Source of the DNA: a virus | Length of the DNA: 37,001 bases | Direction: 5' to 3' (one strand) | Virus record (IMG/VR): IMGVR_UViG_3300020182_000086 | Coordinates: 1 to 37,001 of that record | Part shown: piece by piece, positions 1 through 10,100 of the stretch | How positions within the stretch are numbered: the first letter of the stretch is position 1 | Layout: each line of letters starts with the position of its first letter | The notes under the pieces: model-generated | Seen by the model: the letters and a program-made list of their open reading frames with translations, nothing else | Databases searched by the model: none | Told to the model about the DNA's origin: nothing | Program-made: the position numbers and the translations under genes

Positions 1-3000
1 CCACCTGTTTTTGTAGTTGATGCTGTATTAAACCTACTTTTAATATCAGGTCTTTTACTAGCCATAGCTTTACTTTTACCAGCTGCAACATCTTGCTTAG
101 CTTCTAAGCTTAAATCTGTATCAGATCTTACGATTTCATTAGTTACTAACTTACCATATAAACTAGCAATACCTTTCAAAGCTTGAGCTTGTGGTGATCT
201 AGCATCAAACCCTTCAGCTTTCTTACCTTCAACAATACCAAATGTTTCTAGGAAATCAGCTTTACTAATTCCTTTGTTTAATTTAAACGGAGCAAGTCCA
301 GCTCCTTTGCCTAATCTAGCTTGTTTAGTATAAAAAGCATTAAGTAAACCTTTTGGCACGCCAGTAGACGTACCTAAGAGCTTCTCTGTTGCAGCTTCTA
401 TCACTGCCCCTTCTGGTAATATCTTTAATAATTTATCTGCGTTCTTATTGACAAATTGCTGAATAGCTGTAGCATCACCTTTTGATAGGTTTGCTGTAGC
501 TACTGTGAGCTTTTTAACTGGTATACCAATTTCAGCTGCAATAATTTCAGGAGCTAAGTCACCAAGTTTTTTAAACGTTAGATTTTTAGGATCGATGCCT
601 TTAATCTTCTCTTGTACTTGCTCTTTAATTTTAGTAATAGCTTCGTTAGAAATAAACGAGCTTGGCTTTATTTTTCTAGTAACAGGTTTTTCAGTAGCTT
701 CAGTTTCTACCTCTTCTGCCATAACGCCTCTAGCTTCTGTAACGTCACTAGTGAACTCTTCACCTAAAACCCTTTGAGAAGCTTCAATAGCTCTAGCTGG
801 TAAAAACTTATTTATATAAGCGGCTAATGGCACGCCTGATTCAGGTTTGTATTCTCTAATTAAATCAAATATTCCACGCTTACCTGTTTCAATTTCGTCT
901 GTTAAAAGTTGACGATCAAAATTAGGAGCGTCTCTTCTTTTCTCTACTATTCTATTTACTATGGGCTTAAATTGATCTATAATATCAAAAGCACCAGCTT
1001 CACCTTGAGCGTCATATATTTCTTGTACTTTAGTAGATGCTATAACGCCTGTATCTTTTTTACTTTCTTTAGTTACTACTTCTGTAATCTCAGCCTCTAT
1101 ATCAGTTGGAGTTTTTATGTCTACTTTAGCACCCTCGACAGCTGCTTTTTCAAGACCTTTAGAAAGACCCTTACCTTTTTGTACGCTTCTATTGTAGTCT
1201 CTAACAAAGTTTAATACATCTTTTCCAGTTTTAAACTTAACGTTTAAACCCATAGCGCTTAAAGCTCTACGTATAAAATCACCTATCTTAGTTGTAGCTT
1301 TTTCATTAAAAACAATGTCACCACTTTCTAATCCTTCACTAGCAAGAGTTAAAACCTCTTCCATAGTATCTGCTTTGGATATATCAGCATCTTCAACATA
1401 CTGATTAAATCTATTTAAAAACTTAGAGCTAGTAAATGTTATGTCTTTACTGTTTTTTAATTCTTCTAAAAGAGATGTACCCAAAGCTATTGCAGCTTCA
1501 GGTTTATTTTTAACAGTTTCAAACAAAACGGCATGACCAACCTCGTGTTGAGCAGTTGTCATAACATTGTCTTGAGCTGCAGATTCTTTATTTAGAATTA
1601 TAATTCTTTTGCCATCAGGCATTACTACAAATGTACCGTAGTCTTCAGAGCTTTTAGTATCAATGTTTCCACCTTGCTCTTTTAAAGTTTCTATAGCAGA
1701 AGCTACATCAGCTTCATTTTCAAAAGTTTCAAAACCAGTTCCAACTTGCTCAGCTATAACTTTAGCTCCTTTTTCTACCTTAGCAGTTTTGTCAGCTACT
1801 ATTATATCACTTAATTCTTTATCTATTTCACTAAGTCTTTCTGACTCTGTTTTTGTTAGACTAGAATTATCTACTTGCTTTATAGTGTTTTTTAGCTTTT
1901 TTTGCTCTATCATTAAATCAACTATTGCTGGTTGATTTTCTAAACTTATACCTAATGGTTTTAGTCTATTAACAGATCCTTGAACTTCTCTAGCTCTTAA
2001 TTTAACATCGTTAGCTTGATCTACAGTTATATCACCAACTTCAACTTTTTTATCCGCTTTAGCATCTATAGCGTTTAATGATCCAGGAATTTGAGATATT
2101 TTAACTTCAGCTTCAGACGTTGGTGTCTCTGGGTTAAAAGCTTCTATAACATTATTGGAATCAGATGTTTTTAACTCCTTGTTTATATTTAAGTTTGTAA
2201 TACCAGACTTAACAGCTTTAACTGCTTGAGCAGAGTTAATTGGAGCTCCGTAAGTTAAACCACCACCAACTCCTTGTATGAAAGAATCAGCTACGTTTTC
2301 AAATGGATCAACTCCATTTATCATATTTTGAGTAATAGTAGTAGCAACCTCTTCAACGCCCTCACCAACCATAGAAGCTGGTGCTCCAAACTTAGTTAAA
2401 GCAGATCTATACATATCTACAAGCCCCTGTCTAAATATCTTTACGCCTTCTTCTTTACCTTCTTTTATTAATATATCTTTATAGACTTTACCTATAGTAC
2501 CAGTTCCTATAGAGCTAAATACACTTTCAGCCCCTGCTAAACCTAAGCCTTTTATAATATTTTCTGCTTCAGATTGTCCTACATTTTTTTCTCTTTGTTC
2601 TTTTATTTCTGGACCAGCAAAAGCTATTGTACTACCAGTAGCTAGTTTACCTGTGCTAACAGCAGCACCTCCAATCATAATAGACATACTTACTGGTGCA
2701 CTTTCAGCTAAACCGCTAGCTAATTGCTTAAAACCATCTACATAATTACCCTCTTCGAAGTTTTTGTAGATACCTTGGTGATCATAGTTGGCTTTATTGT
2801 ATATGTCTTGTGATTCTTGAAGTTTAGCGCTTTCTGCTTCATAAAACTCTAACACAGGGTTTTCTAATCCAGTTTTTTCTTTAAATTTTTCAGAACTAGC
2901 TTCTATGTCTAACCCGGTGGCATTTGCTAACAAGTTTTGAGGTAAAGCAAATATATCATATATAGTTTCTGGAACAGAAGCTATCATTTCACCTAAAGTT

Positions 3001-3407
3001 GTACTTCCTTTTTTAAAGTCAATTAAAAGTTTTTCGCCAAAAGACATTGTAGCTATTTCTCTTTTTCTATCTAGCTCTTCATCTGTATCAAACTTATAAT
3101 ATATACCTTCTTTTTCATCTTCTTTTTTAACCTCTTCAACTTCTGGTGATACCGAAAAACCATCTTCCAATGTTAATTCCGTAGGCTCTGGTGCTGGTTG
3201 TGGTCCTACCGACGGAGCACTTGCACCCACTGCACCGTCTTTTGTCTTTACTTTACCAAGATCCACTTCCTCTAAAACCTCAGTTTCAACTACCTCTTCA
3301 GTAGCTGGCTGGTTAATTTTTTTCCACTCTATTACTTTAGCTTTAATCTCATCTACAGATAAACCTTGATCTTGTAGTGAAGCTACGTAAGTTTCTAATT
3401 CGTTCAT
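1..3407 (-). CDS. Very large virion-associated (polyvalent-type) protein with zinc-metallopeptidase motif, C-terminus beyond window
   Basis: I read this frame codon by codon. It is open from the ATG at 3407 to the window edge, with no stop in at least 1135 codons. A stop codon lies directly upstream of the ATG, so the start is fixed. The N-terminus (about 1-32) is a short helical segment followed by an acidic, proline-rich linker to about residue 90. Residues of about 215-400 hold weakly hydrophobic glycine/alanine-rich stretches of the kind seen in phage ejection proteins. HEVGH at 621-625 is a zincin metallopeptidase motif, and E683-E684 about 60 residues later could give the third zinc ligand. 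Long charged helices follow. Position at the end of the tail and ejection block suggests an internal virion protein injected with the DNA, of the large polyvalent kind. The exact role is inferred. Confidence 0.8.
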   Translation of the reverse strand, partial: MNELETYVASLQDQGLSVDEIKAKVIEWKKINQPATEEVVETEVLEEVDLGKVKTKDGAVGASAPSVGPQPAPEPTELTLEDGFSVSPEVEEVKKEDEKEGIYYKFDTDEELDRKREIATMSFGEKLLIDFKKGSTTLGEMIASVPETIYDIFALPQNLLANATGLDIEASSEKFKEKTGLENPVLEFYEAESAKLQESQDIYNKANYDHQGIYKNFEEGNYVDGFKQLASGLAESAPVSMSIMIGGAAVSTGKLATGSTIAFAGPEIKEQREKNVGQSEAENIIKGLGLAGAESVFSSIGTGTIGKVYKDILIKEGKEEGVKIFRQGLVDMYRSALTKFGAPASMVGEGVEEVATTITQNMINGVDPFENVADSFIQGVGGGLTYGAPINSAQAVKAVKSGITNLNINKELKTSDSNNVIEAFNPETPTSEAEVKISQIPGSLNAIDAKADKKVEVGDITVDQANDVKLRAREVQGSVNRLKPLGISLENQPAIVDLMIEQKKLKNTIKQVDNSSLTKTESERLSEIDKELSDIIVADKTAKVEKGAKVIAEQVGTGFETFENEADVASAIETLKEQGGNIDTKSSEDYGTFVVMPDGKRIIILNKESAAQDNVMTTAQHEVGHAVLFETVKNKPEAAIALGTSLLEELKNSKDITFTSSKFLNRFNQYVEDADISKADTMEEVLTLASEGLESGDIVFNEKATTKIGDFIRRALSAMGLNVKFKTGKDVLNFVRDYNRSVQKGKGLSKGLEKAAVEGAKVDIKTPTDIEAEITEVVTKESKKDTGVIASTKVQEIYDAQGEAGAFDIIDQFKPIVNRIVEKRRDAPNFDRQLLTDEIETGKRGIFDLIREYKPESGVPLAAYINKFLPARAIEASQRVLGEEFTSDVTEARGVMAEEVETEATEKPVTRKIKPSSFISNEAITKIKEQVQEKIKGIDPKNLTFKKLGDLAPEIIAAEIGIPVKKLTVATANLSKGDATAIQQFVNKNADKLLKILPEGAVIEAATEKLLGTSTGVPKGLLNAFYTKQARLGKGAGLAPFKLNKGISKADFLETFGIVEGKKAEGFDARSPQAQALKGIASLYGKLVTNEIVRSDTDLSLEAKQDVAAGKSKAMASKRPDIKSRFNTASTTKTG

Positions 3408-3412
3408 TTAAC

Positions 3413-4510
3413 TTAATTTAATTCGTTATCTTTCAAAAATTTCTGAGCCTTAGCTTTCTTAGCTTCAGCTAAATCAAACACCGCAGCGTCTGCCTGAACC
3501 GTAGGTAATTGGTTCGTAGTAAATTGTTTCAGATAATTATTCATAAAGTATTCTTTATATTTCTTTTCAAATAAAACTTTTTTATCTTGCATAAGAGGTA
3601 GGTCTTCTGTGTAGCTCCAAGAGCTATCTCCTGCGTTAGCGTTCTGAGCCATCTGATCGTCCTCTTTAGCACTTGTACCTTTAGATATATAAACGTTCCA
3701 AGCTGCAACCGCGTCTTGCTCAGAGCTCAGTAAACCAGCAACCTCAGCGTTTATAAACGGAGTTACTTTCTTTTCAATTTTATCTAAATCGTATTTAAGT
3801 GTGTTTCTACCTTTTCCATTTCCAATGTCTATGATCTCGTAATCAGGAGTTCCATCAGGATTCATAATTACATATTCTTGAGTTATTTTAGCTCCAGCTG
3901 AAAGCTCTCCATTTTCACCAACCATATCTGGTGAGAATATACCGACTTCAGTTAGAAGTCTTAGCATGTCTTTAGATACGTCCGGCGTAGAAGCTATTAG
4001 TGAAGTTTCTGCTTTGTTTAAAGAACTAAGAGCTGTATTGTTTATAACTAAAGGGTATTCAAACGCTGGTCCAATAAAAACTATTTGCTGAGATCCTCCA
4101 GGTAGTAAATCTAAATAAACATTGTAGCCATCTGACTTGGAGAAACCAGGTCTACCATTTAATACACTGTTAGCAGCTGTGTATTTATAGTTGTTATTAG
4201 GGTCAAAATTAGGTTCATCTGTAACACTAAGCTCAGCCATTAAAGAAGACAAGAAATCTAAAGACAACTGTGGAGCTTGATCCATATGCTTTATTTCAGC
4301 TAACTCTAAAGAGCACGTCTCATTCTGGCATTTATTAGATTCTATAGCTAATTTTAATTTAGCATATATTCTACCTGTGTTTCTATATGCATTGTCTAGT
4401 AGCTGAAAATTATAATCACTAGTACTTGAAATGAAACCTTCATTATAAGCAATAGCGTCACTTTCGTTAAAATGCTGTAAAGAAAGGTTTTGATTTAAGT
4501 TTTTTTCCAT
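3413..4510 (-). CDS. Structural or ejection-block protein of unknown function
   Basis: A 365-residue protein with no family I recognise. It is soluble and mixed alpha/beta, with no signal peptide and no membrane segment. The first 100 residues are mostly helical. The middle (about 100-260) looks beta-rich, with aspartate, asparagine and glycine turns. The last 50 residues are helical and lysine/alanine-rich. It sits 13 bases after the glycine-rich ejection-type gene and 5 bases before the giant metallopeptidase-motif gene, so the three are probably translated together. In short-tailed phages this position, last in the tail block, usually holds internal virion or ejection proteins, and that is my best guess. 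Confidence 0.7.
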   Translation of the reverse strand: MEKNLNQNLSLQHFNESDAIAYNEGFISSTSDYNFQLLDNAYRNTGRIYAKLKLAIESNKCQNETCSLELAEIKHMDQAPQLSLDFLSSLMAELSVTDEPNFDPNNNYKYTAANSVLNGRPGFSKSDGYNVYLDLLPGGSQQIVFIGPAFEYPLVINNTALSSLNKAETSLIASTPDVSKDMLRLLTEVGIFSPDMVGENGELSAGAKITQEYVIMNPDGTPDYEIIDIGNGKGRNTLKYDLDKIEKKVTPFINAEVAGLLSSEQDAVAAWNVYISKGTSAKEDDQMAQNANAGDSSWSYTEDLPLMQDKKVLFEKKYKEYFMNNYLKQFTTNQLPTVQADAAVFDLAEAKKAKAQKFLKDNELN

Positions 4511-4523
4511 TTTTTTTTTTTAA

Positions 4524-5189
4524 TTATCCTAACATTCCACCACCAATTGAAGCTAGTGATCCAAACATACCTGTAATAGCGCCTGTTTGATCTGCTTTTG
4601 CTTGAGCTTGAGATTGAGCTGCGCCCGTCATCTCTGCGTAAGTTCTATCTATAGCACCTTGTTCTCTACTTTCAGTAGCTCCAAAAACAAACTGTTTTCC
4701 AGCTGCTTCAGCCGATTGAACGCGTTGCTCTTCAGCCATTTTTTGCTGCTGAACATTTGCTTCTCCTTGAGCTCTTTTGTCTTCGTTACTTTTTTCTTGC
4801 ATCTCAATGCTAGCTGCAACACCTTTCTTAGACTGTAAAGCAGCTTGAGCTAATGCCGTAGCGCCACCAGCACCTCCACCTGTTGCTCTTACCGTGTCTA
4901 ATGTATTAGCTAAAGATATATCAGCCTCTTCAATTTTCATTTCAGCCGCTCCTGTTGCAACTGACAAGTTTGCAAATGGATTACTTATCATACCACTAAG
5001 ACTTGTTACGTCTTCATAAGGACTTATTACATCTTGTCTGTTTTCTTCTAATTTGTTTAATTTTCTTTGTAGACGAGCTTTTTCTCTTGCTGCTGCTTTT
5101 GCTGCTTTTTTAGCCGAGCTTGCGCCAAAAAGCCCTCCAGCTATGGATGCAACTCCACCTATAATGCCTGCCGTTACTATACCTGCCAT
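4524..5189 (-). CDS. Internal virion (DNA-ejection) protein, T7 gp14-like in architecture
   Basis: A 221-residue protein. It opens with a hydrophobic glycine-rich segment (about 3-24), followed at once by a basic alanine/lysine/arginine helix (25-50). A long glutamine/alanine-rich helical region follows (about 110-200), and it ends in a second glycine-rich hydrophobic tail. This layout is typical of small podovirus ejection proteins that form a channel in the host envelope. The sequence is too low in complexity for a firm family call. Its start overlaps the end of the upstream cupin gene by 13 bases, which indicates translational coupling. A membrane-acting role during genome delivery is inferred from composition and position. 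Confidence 0.7.
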   Translation of the reverse strand: MAGIVTAGIIGGVASIAGGLFGASSAKKAAKAAAREKARLQRKLNKLEENRQDVISPYEDVTSLSGMISNPFANLSVATGAAEMKIEEADISLANTLDTVRATGGGAGGATALAQAALQSKKGVAASIEMQEKSNEDKRAQGEANVQQQKMAEEQRVQSAEAAGKQFVFGATESREQGAIDRTYAEMTGAAQSQAQAKADQTGAITGMFGSLASIGGGMLG

Positions 5190-5638
5190 AATTTCTCTTT
5201 ATTTACATACTCTTCTATAGTAAAAGAATATAAGTTTTTTTCTATTTTATCTAAGTTTTGATCGTTAGATGGGTTTTTGTGTACGTTTATAAATACACAG
5301 TCTTCTATACATATTATAAGTCTTTTAGCACCTTTTATAGACTTCTCAAAACAAGGTGCTATATGTTCTACTGTCTCCCCGTCTGTTGTAACTTGTATTT
5401 TACCCGTCATTAAAAACCAAAAATGATCCGTATGATGCATAGCGCTTACAACAAATGTTCCAGCTTTCATCTTCATCTCTCTCATGTATAATTGATCTGA
5501 AAAGTTATGCTTTATAGGAAAGTCCTCATTATCTACAAGAGCTTCACCATCGCCGTATATAAAATCTTTATCATTGTTAGCTATTAAAACTTCTTGCAAT
5601 GTTTCTAGCTTTTTAGTAAAATTGCTAAGCTTATTCAT
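5177..5638 (-). CDS. Cupin-fold protein in the tail/ejection block
   Basis: A 153-residue protein with a single cupin-like beta barrel over about residues 55-122. The visible metal-site pattern is H68, H69 and H72 followed by a glycine turn at 79 (motif 1), and H120 in the segment VHKNP (motif 2). A run around 95-115 contains cysteines and the charged stretch KGAKR. Cupins bind a metal or a sugar and serve as enzymes or binding modules. Nothing here identifies the substrate. It lies between the 501-residue tail protein (one-base overlap at the start) and the ejection-type protein, so it is probably expressed late. It could be a minor virion component or an enzyme acting on the host surface. 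Confidence 0.7.
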   Translation of the reverse strand: MNKLSNFTKKLETLQEVLIANNDKDFIYGDGEALVDNEDFPIKHNFSDQLYMREMKMKAGTFVVSAMHHTDHFWFLMTGKIQVTTDGETVEHIAPCFEKSIKGAKRLIICIEDCVFINVHKNPSNDQNLDKIEKNLYSFTIEEYVNKEKLWQV

Positions 5639-7143
5639 TAATAGCCGTTGTTTTGAGTAAACTCAGAGCTAACTGCAAATAATTGCTTCTCAGCTCCAAC
5701 GTTTGTAACGGCATCAGTTAAGAAAGTTACTGTTGAAAAATAACCTTTAATACCAGCAACTTGCTCACCAGATATTACCTCACCATCTTCTGGATTACTA
5801 TAATTAACTAAGTTAGAAGCATAGCTATTTTCTTTTCTATTAAAACCAGCGTACTCTTTATTCAAAGCAGGTCTTATAGTTCCAAATGTAGCTAAATAAT
5901 CTTGTCTAACCACAGGTTGGCCATCAGCTGGATTAATAACATATTCACCCTCTAGATAACTATGTACTGATGTTGGTGCATATAAATCAAAGTTATTAGG
6001 TATTGTGGTTACATCTTGGTTTGTTATCCAGGAATTACCTGGTAAATCAAAATCTTGACCCGTGCCATCTGACGCGAATGAAGCAACTTTCCAGCCGTTA
6101 CTACCTTCATAAGAAACTGTTTTAAAAGTTTTTGAAACCGTAGGGCTTGGATTAAATACAAACGTTATAAGACTAGGTGTATCTACTCCGTAGAACTGAC
6201 CTCTATTAACTCCACTGTCGTGATGTCTATATAAACCTCCGTCTTGAACTGTGTAAAAGTTATTTCTTATACTAAACAATTGATCCGGACGGTAGCTAAA
6301 AAAGCTTGTCCATCCGCCAATAGAATCACTCCATGACAATGTGTTGTATGATGGATTTGGAATGTTTTGTTGAGTTGATACTATATACTTATTGTTGTAA
6401 ATATCATAACCACCTCTAACATAACCCTCTGCTCCTCCAGGATTATCTATAGCGTTTAACTGATCTCTAAAGTAATCTTTCATACCAGAAGCTGATATTT
6501 CAGTTATTCCGTTTTGACCTAACCTAAGTATTACATTATTATTTTTATCTGAAAAGAATTTATTAAAACCATAAACAGCAAAGCTTTCAGGGTTTCTACT
6601 TATTCCAAACCTACCAGCGTAAGGTTGTATAACCCCTATAACTAAATTAGTCGATGTTACACTACTAGTTCCTTCTGCTGAATAAATTGCATCTTTATCA
6701 ATTAAAGCTCTACTAACTTTTCTTTCTTGAAAAATAGTCAAGTTAGTATTTTCTGCGTAAAGCTTTTGAATAGAACCATCTGCTGGATCTGCACTTTTAG
6801 TTATGCTAGTTCCTGTTGAAAATACGTTTGTGTTGTTTATACCTGTTCTAGAATTAAATATTCCAGACCATATCAAAGAATTAAATCTTATAGACGAATT
6901 TGGTTCCTCTTCAACTAGGTACGCTTTAACTCCATAATCAACGTTAGTGTTGTTATATCCGCCTCGTATTCTAGCTTCTTCAATAGCCCAGTTATTAGAT
7001 TGCGATGTATCTGCAACCACTGGGTAACCTCCGTTTTCTTGAGGTATGCCAAATGAACCGTTCCAAACAGGTTGTTCCTGTGGTTGGATGGTTTTCTTTA
7101 ACACAAAGCTGTTAAAATATTTAACTTCTATTACTGCTCCCAT
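5638..7143 (-). CDS. Beta-rich tail protein, probably second part of the nozzle/muzzle assembly
   Basis: A 501-residue protein, beta-rich, with many serine, asparagine, glycine and tyrosine residues and no signal peptide or membrane helix. The segment around 265-350 (GGWTSFFSYRPD, a LYRH motif, then a YEGSNGW motif) resembles sections of nozzle or muzzle proteins of Bacteroidetes short-tailed phages as I remember them. It follows the 1389-residue nozzle-like gene by 39 bases. The two may form one tail-tip structure, split over two genes. The final residues run directly into the start of the cupin gene with a one-base overlap. Function is inferred from composition and location. Confidence 0.65.
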   Translation of the reverse strand: MGAVIEVKYFNSFVLKKTIQPQEQPVWNGSFGIPQENGGYPVVADTSQSNNWAIEEARIRGGYNNTNVDYGVKAYLVEEEPNSSIRFNSLIWSGIFNSRTGINNTNVFSTGTSITKSADPADGSIQKLYAENTNLTIFQERKVSRALIDKDAIYSAEGTSSVTSTNLVIGVIQPYAGRFGISRNPESFAVYGFNKFFSDKNNNVILRLGQNGITEISASGMKDYFRDQLNAIDNPGGAEGYVRGGYDIYNNKYIVSTQQNIPNPSYNTLSWSDSIGGWTSFFSYRPDQLFSIRNNFYTVQDGGLYRHHDSGVNRGQFYGVDTPSLITFVFNPSPTVSKTFKTVSYEGSNGWKVASFASDGTGQDFDLPGNSWITNQDVTTIPNNFDLYAPTSVHSYLEGEYVINPADGQPVVRQDYLATFGTIRPALNKEYAGFNRKENSYASNLVNYSNPEDGEVISGEQVAGIKGYFSTVTFLTDAVTNVGAEKQLFAVSSEFTQNNGY

Positions 7144-7182
7144 AAATTAATTATTACATGTTTTACTTATAAACTCCTTAGC

Positions 7183-10100
7183 TTACAAAAGTTCCACTTC
7201 ATATCCTTGAAAGTTTGTTTGTTGGGTACCCAAAGTTCGTTGAGCTCCTAGCCAACCACTACTAGGTATGTTGTTGGTTTCTACTAAAGCTTCAAAATCG
7301 GCAGCCGCTAGTGACGGTGTGGCCGCGTTACTATAATAGTTACTCGATGGGCCGCTGCTGGAAGAATTTTGAACTATACCTATTGCGCCGCTATTAACTG
7401 TATCTGATAATAAAGCTGCGGATGAAGGGCTACCGTTTTCTTGAACTTCCTCGGTTATTTTATAATACCAACCTTCATTTGCGCCAAATTCATTTGCTTC
7501 TACTTTAAACATAATACCATAAACGTTGTAATATGACTGCGTGCCAACTTCAGTGGTTTGTGCATACACTTCTAAGCTTCTCCACTCCGTTACGCTACTT
7601 GTTGCTCTTTGTTCTATAATAATAGTACAGGTATCAGTCGATTGCCCTGGATCTGTAAGCTGCATAACTATAGTATACTTATCCACTGGTCGATTTTGAT
7701 TTTGATTAATATCAGGTAAATTTTGAAGAACTACTTCACTAACATAGTCTGGAGTACCTATTAAGGTTCCAAATCCATCTTGACCAACATCTAGTGTGAA
7801 TAATTGATTAGCAGCTACAGGATCACCACTTGAATTCACTTGAGATGTAATCTCCCAAACTAATTCTCTATTTCTCAACTCTTGATTTCCTGCTCCGTTT
7901 TTACCCCACTTTGTTACTATGTTTATTACATTTCTGTTTTTATAATAGACCCTTCCACAAGGTTCATCAATTCGATCTTGATACGCTGATATTGTTGGTG
8001 CAATGTTATTAGGGTTACCGATTTCTAAAAATGGAGTTGAAACTGTATCAACCACACTTACAAATTTAAAGGTAAAATTTATTAAATTAGGATCACTTCC
8101 AAAATATATATTATCCCAATAATCCTCAGTTACTTTAACGTTATAATAATTTGTAGTTGTTGTTTCAAAAAGCTGAAAGTAATTGGTAACATTTGCGTTT
8201 GATCCATCTCTTACAATAGGCATAGATAAGGTAAAATTACTAACCTCTTGCCCAAAAGTATCTAACAAAGTAAAATCGTCAGTTAATATGTTAGCTGAAA
8301 GATCGGGTTGCCAGTTAATTGTTTCGTCCCAGTCGTTGGTGTTAAAAGAGCTAAACGCTGCTCCTGCTCCTGTAGTGTTTAGTATTAAGTAGTTTAAGTC
8401 ACTAACTAATCCAGCTGTAGAACTTTCCCAAAATATATCTAGCTCAGACTCTACTGGTTCTGTTTCATACACAGCTAAGTATTGAATACCTGGATCTACT
8501 ATAGTGCCGTAGTTTGGAGATGGAAATCCTTGAGCAAAAGTTAAAACAGCATCTGTTTTTAAAGTGACAGGCGAGTCAAAAGTTAATACGCCAATATCAG
8601 AGGTAGCTCCTGGAGTCCATAATATAACAATAGAATCTGCAGGTAGTCCTCCACCAAAAACAACCATTGAAGGATTAATATCACCTACAACGTTTTTTAA
8701 ATTAACAGTAGAACTACTTGAAACATCAGCTTCTACCAATGCGCTTGCTGTGTCAAAGTTAGTTGTAGCTGTTTGTCCTATTTTATCATCAGTGCTAATT
8801 CTAGCTACTAAAGGATTTGATAGAAATGAGTAAAACTGAGGGAAATAATCCGGGCGTGGTGGATCGTTGGGATCGTAATTAAACAAATCGTTTAATGTAG
8901 ATATCGTTGATACTGTATCGGATTCTCTTCCTGGAAAATATTGATCGTTTGATAACCCAACATCCTGAGGTATGGTTCCAATATAAGTAATCTCTGTGGA
9001 AGTGTTTTCCACTCTACCAAATAACCTTACTGAACTTCTAAATTGTTTTTGATCTGGTCCTACTTCGTTTAAATCTCTAGGTACTTTGTTTATGTTGTCA
9101 TTAATTAAAACAGCATGAGATGTATTACCTATTTCCAATGTAGTACTCTCTGGGTATGCTGCCATAATTCCAGGTAAATAAACGTTGTAATATTCTTGCT
9201 CTGTTTGTTTAACTACAACCTTGTAACTATACCAACCTAAAGGATTGTAGCTAAGGCTTGTTGGATCTCCATTGTATAACCCAGGCCAACCAGTTGTAGT
9301 ATTTGGATTAGCTGGACCAATAGGATCGTTAAATAAAACTTTAAGCGAATCTCCTGGCCATTCATTCTGCTCTACAGCTGTTGTTTGATATGGTGAATAT
9401 ATAGTTGATCCTATAAACTCATCACCATCTTCTTTTGATAAAATTGAATCTTTAGATACTATAACAGAAGACTGTCTTCCAAACCTATCAGATAAAACAA
9501 TACCAACCTGGTAGTTTCTATTCTGCTTAACAGTGTGGTTTGGGTTTTCTACAGTGCTCGTGTACTGCGTATCATCCGCAGCGGCTTCAAATATTAACTC
9601 TTCAAATGGTACAATAGTTACTGGTCCACTTACTGTAATTTCAGTTAAAATATCATCTAAGTCAGTAACAACTACTGGGTTTCCACCTGATGATAAATTA
9701 GTAATTATACTACCAACTAAAATAGTTCCAGTATTACTTGAAATCTGTATCGTGGTAGAATCAGTTTGAGAATCTGCAATGGCTGTGCCATTTTGTAAAT
9801 TAAATGGTTTTTTAGCTCCAACATTTACACTGTAGTTTATTGTGTCTGGAGGAGTGTGTTTGTCTTGGAAGTTTCCATAAACAAGTCTGTTGCTAATTAT
9901 CTCTTGAGATAAAGCTTTTACAGGTATTACATCAAAAACTCTTATTAAGTCTTTTGAAGGTAATGTTTTAAACGGCTTCTTTGACTCATATTGATAAGAA
10001 AAGTAATCATCAACAAATTCTATGTCTTCTACATCTATTGTATCAACTACTTTTACAGCCAAAGCATCAGATTCTTTGTAAAGAATATCTATTTTAGTTA

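Noticed and set aside
7144-7182. Possible programmed frameshift joining the 1389- and 501-residue tail genes
   Set aside because: A stop codon, a 39-base gap and a proper ATG separate them, and no slippery sequence is evident.
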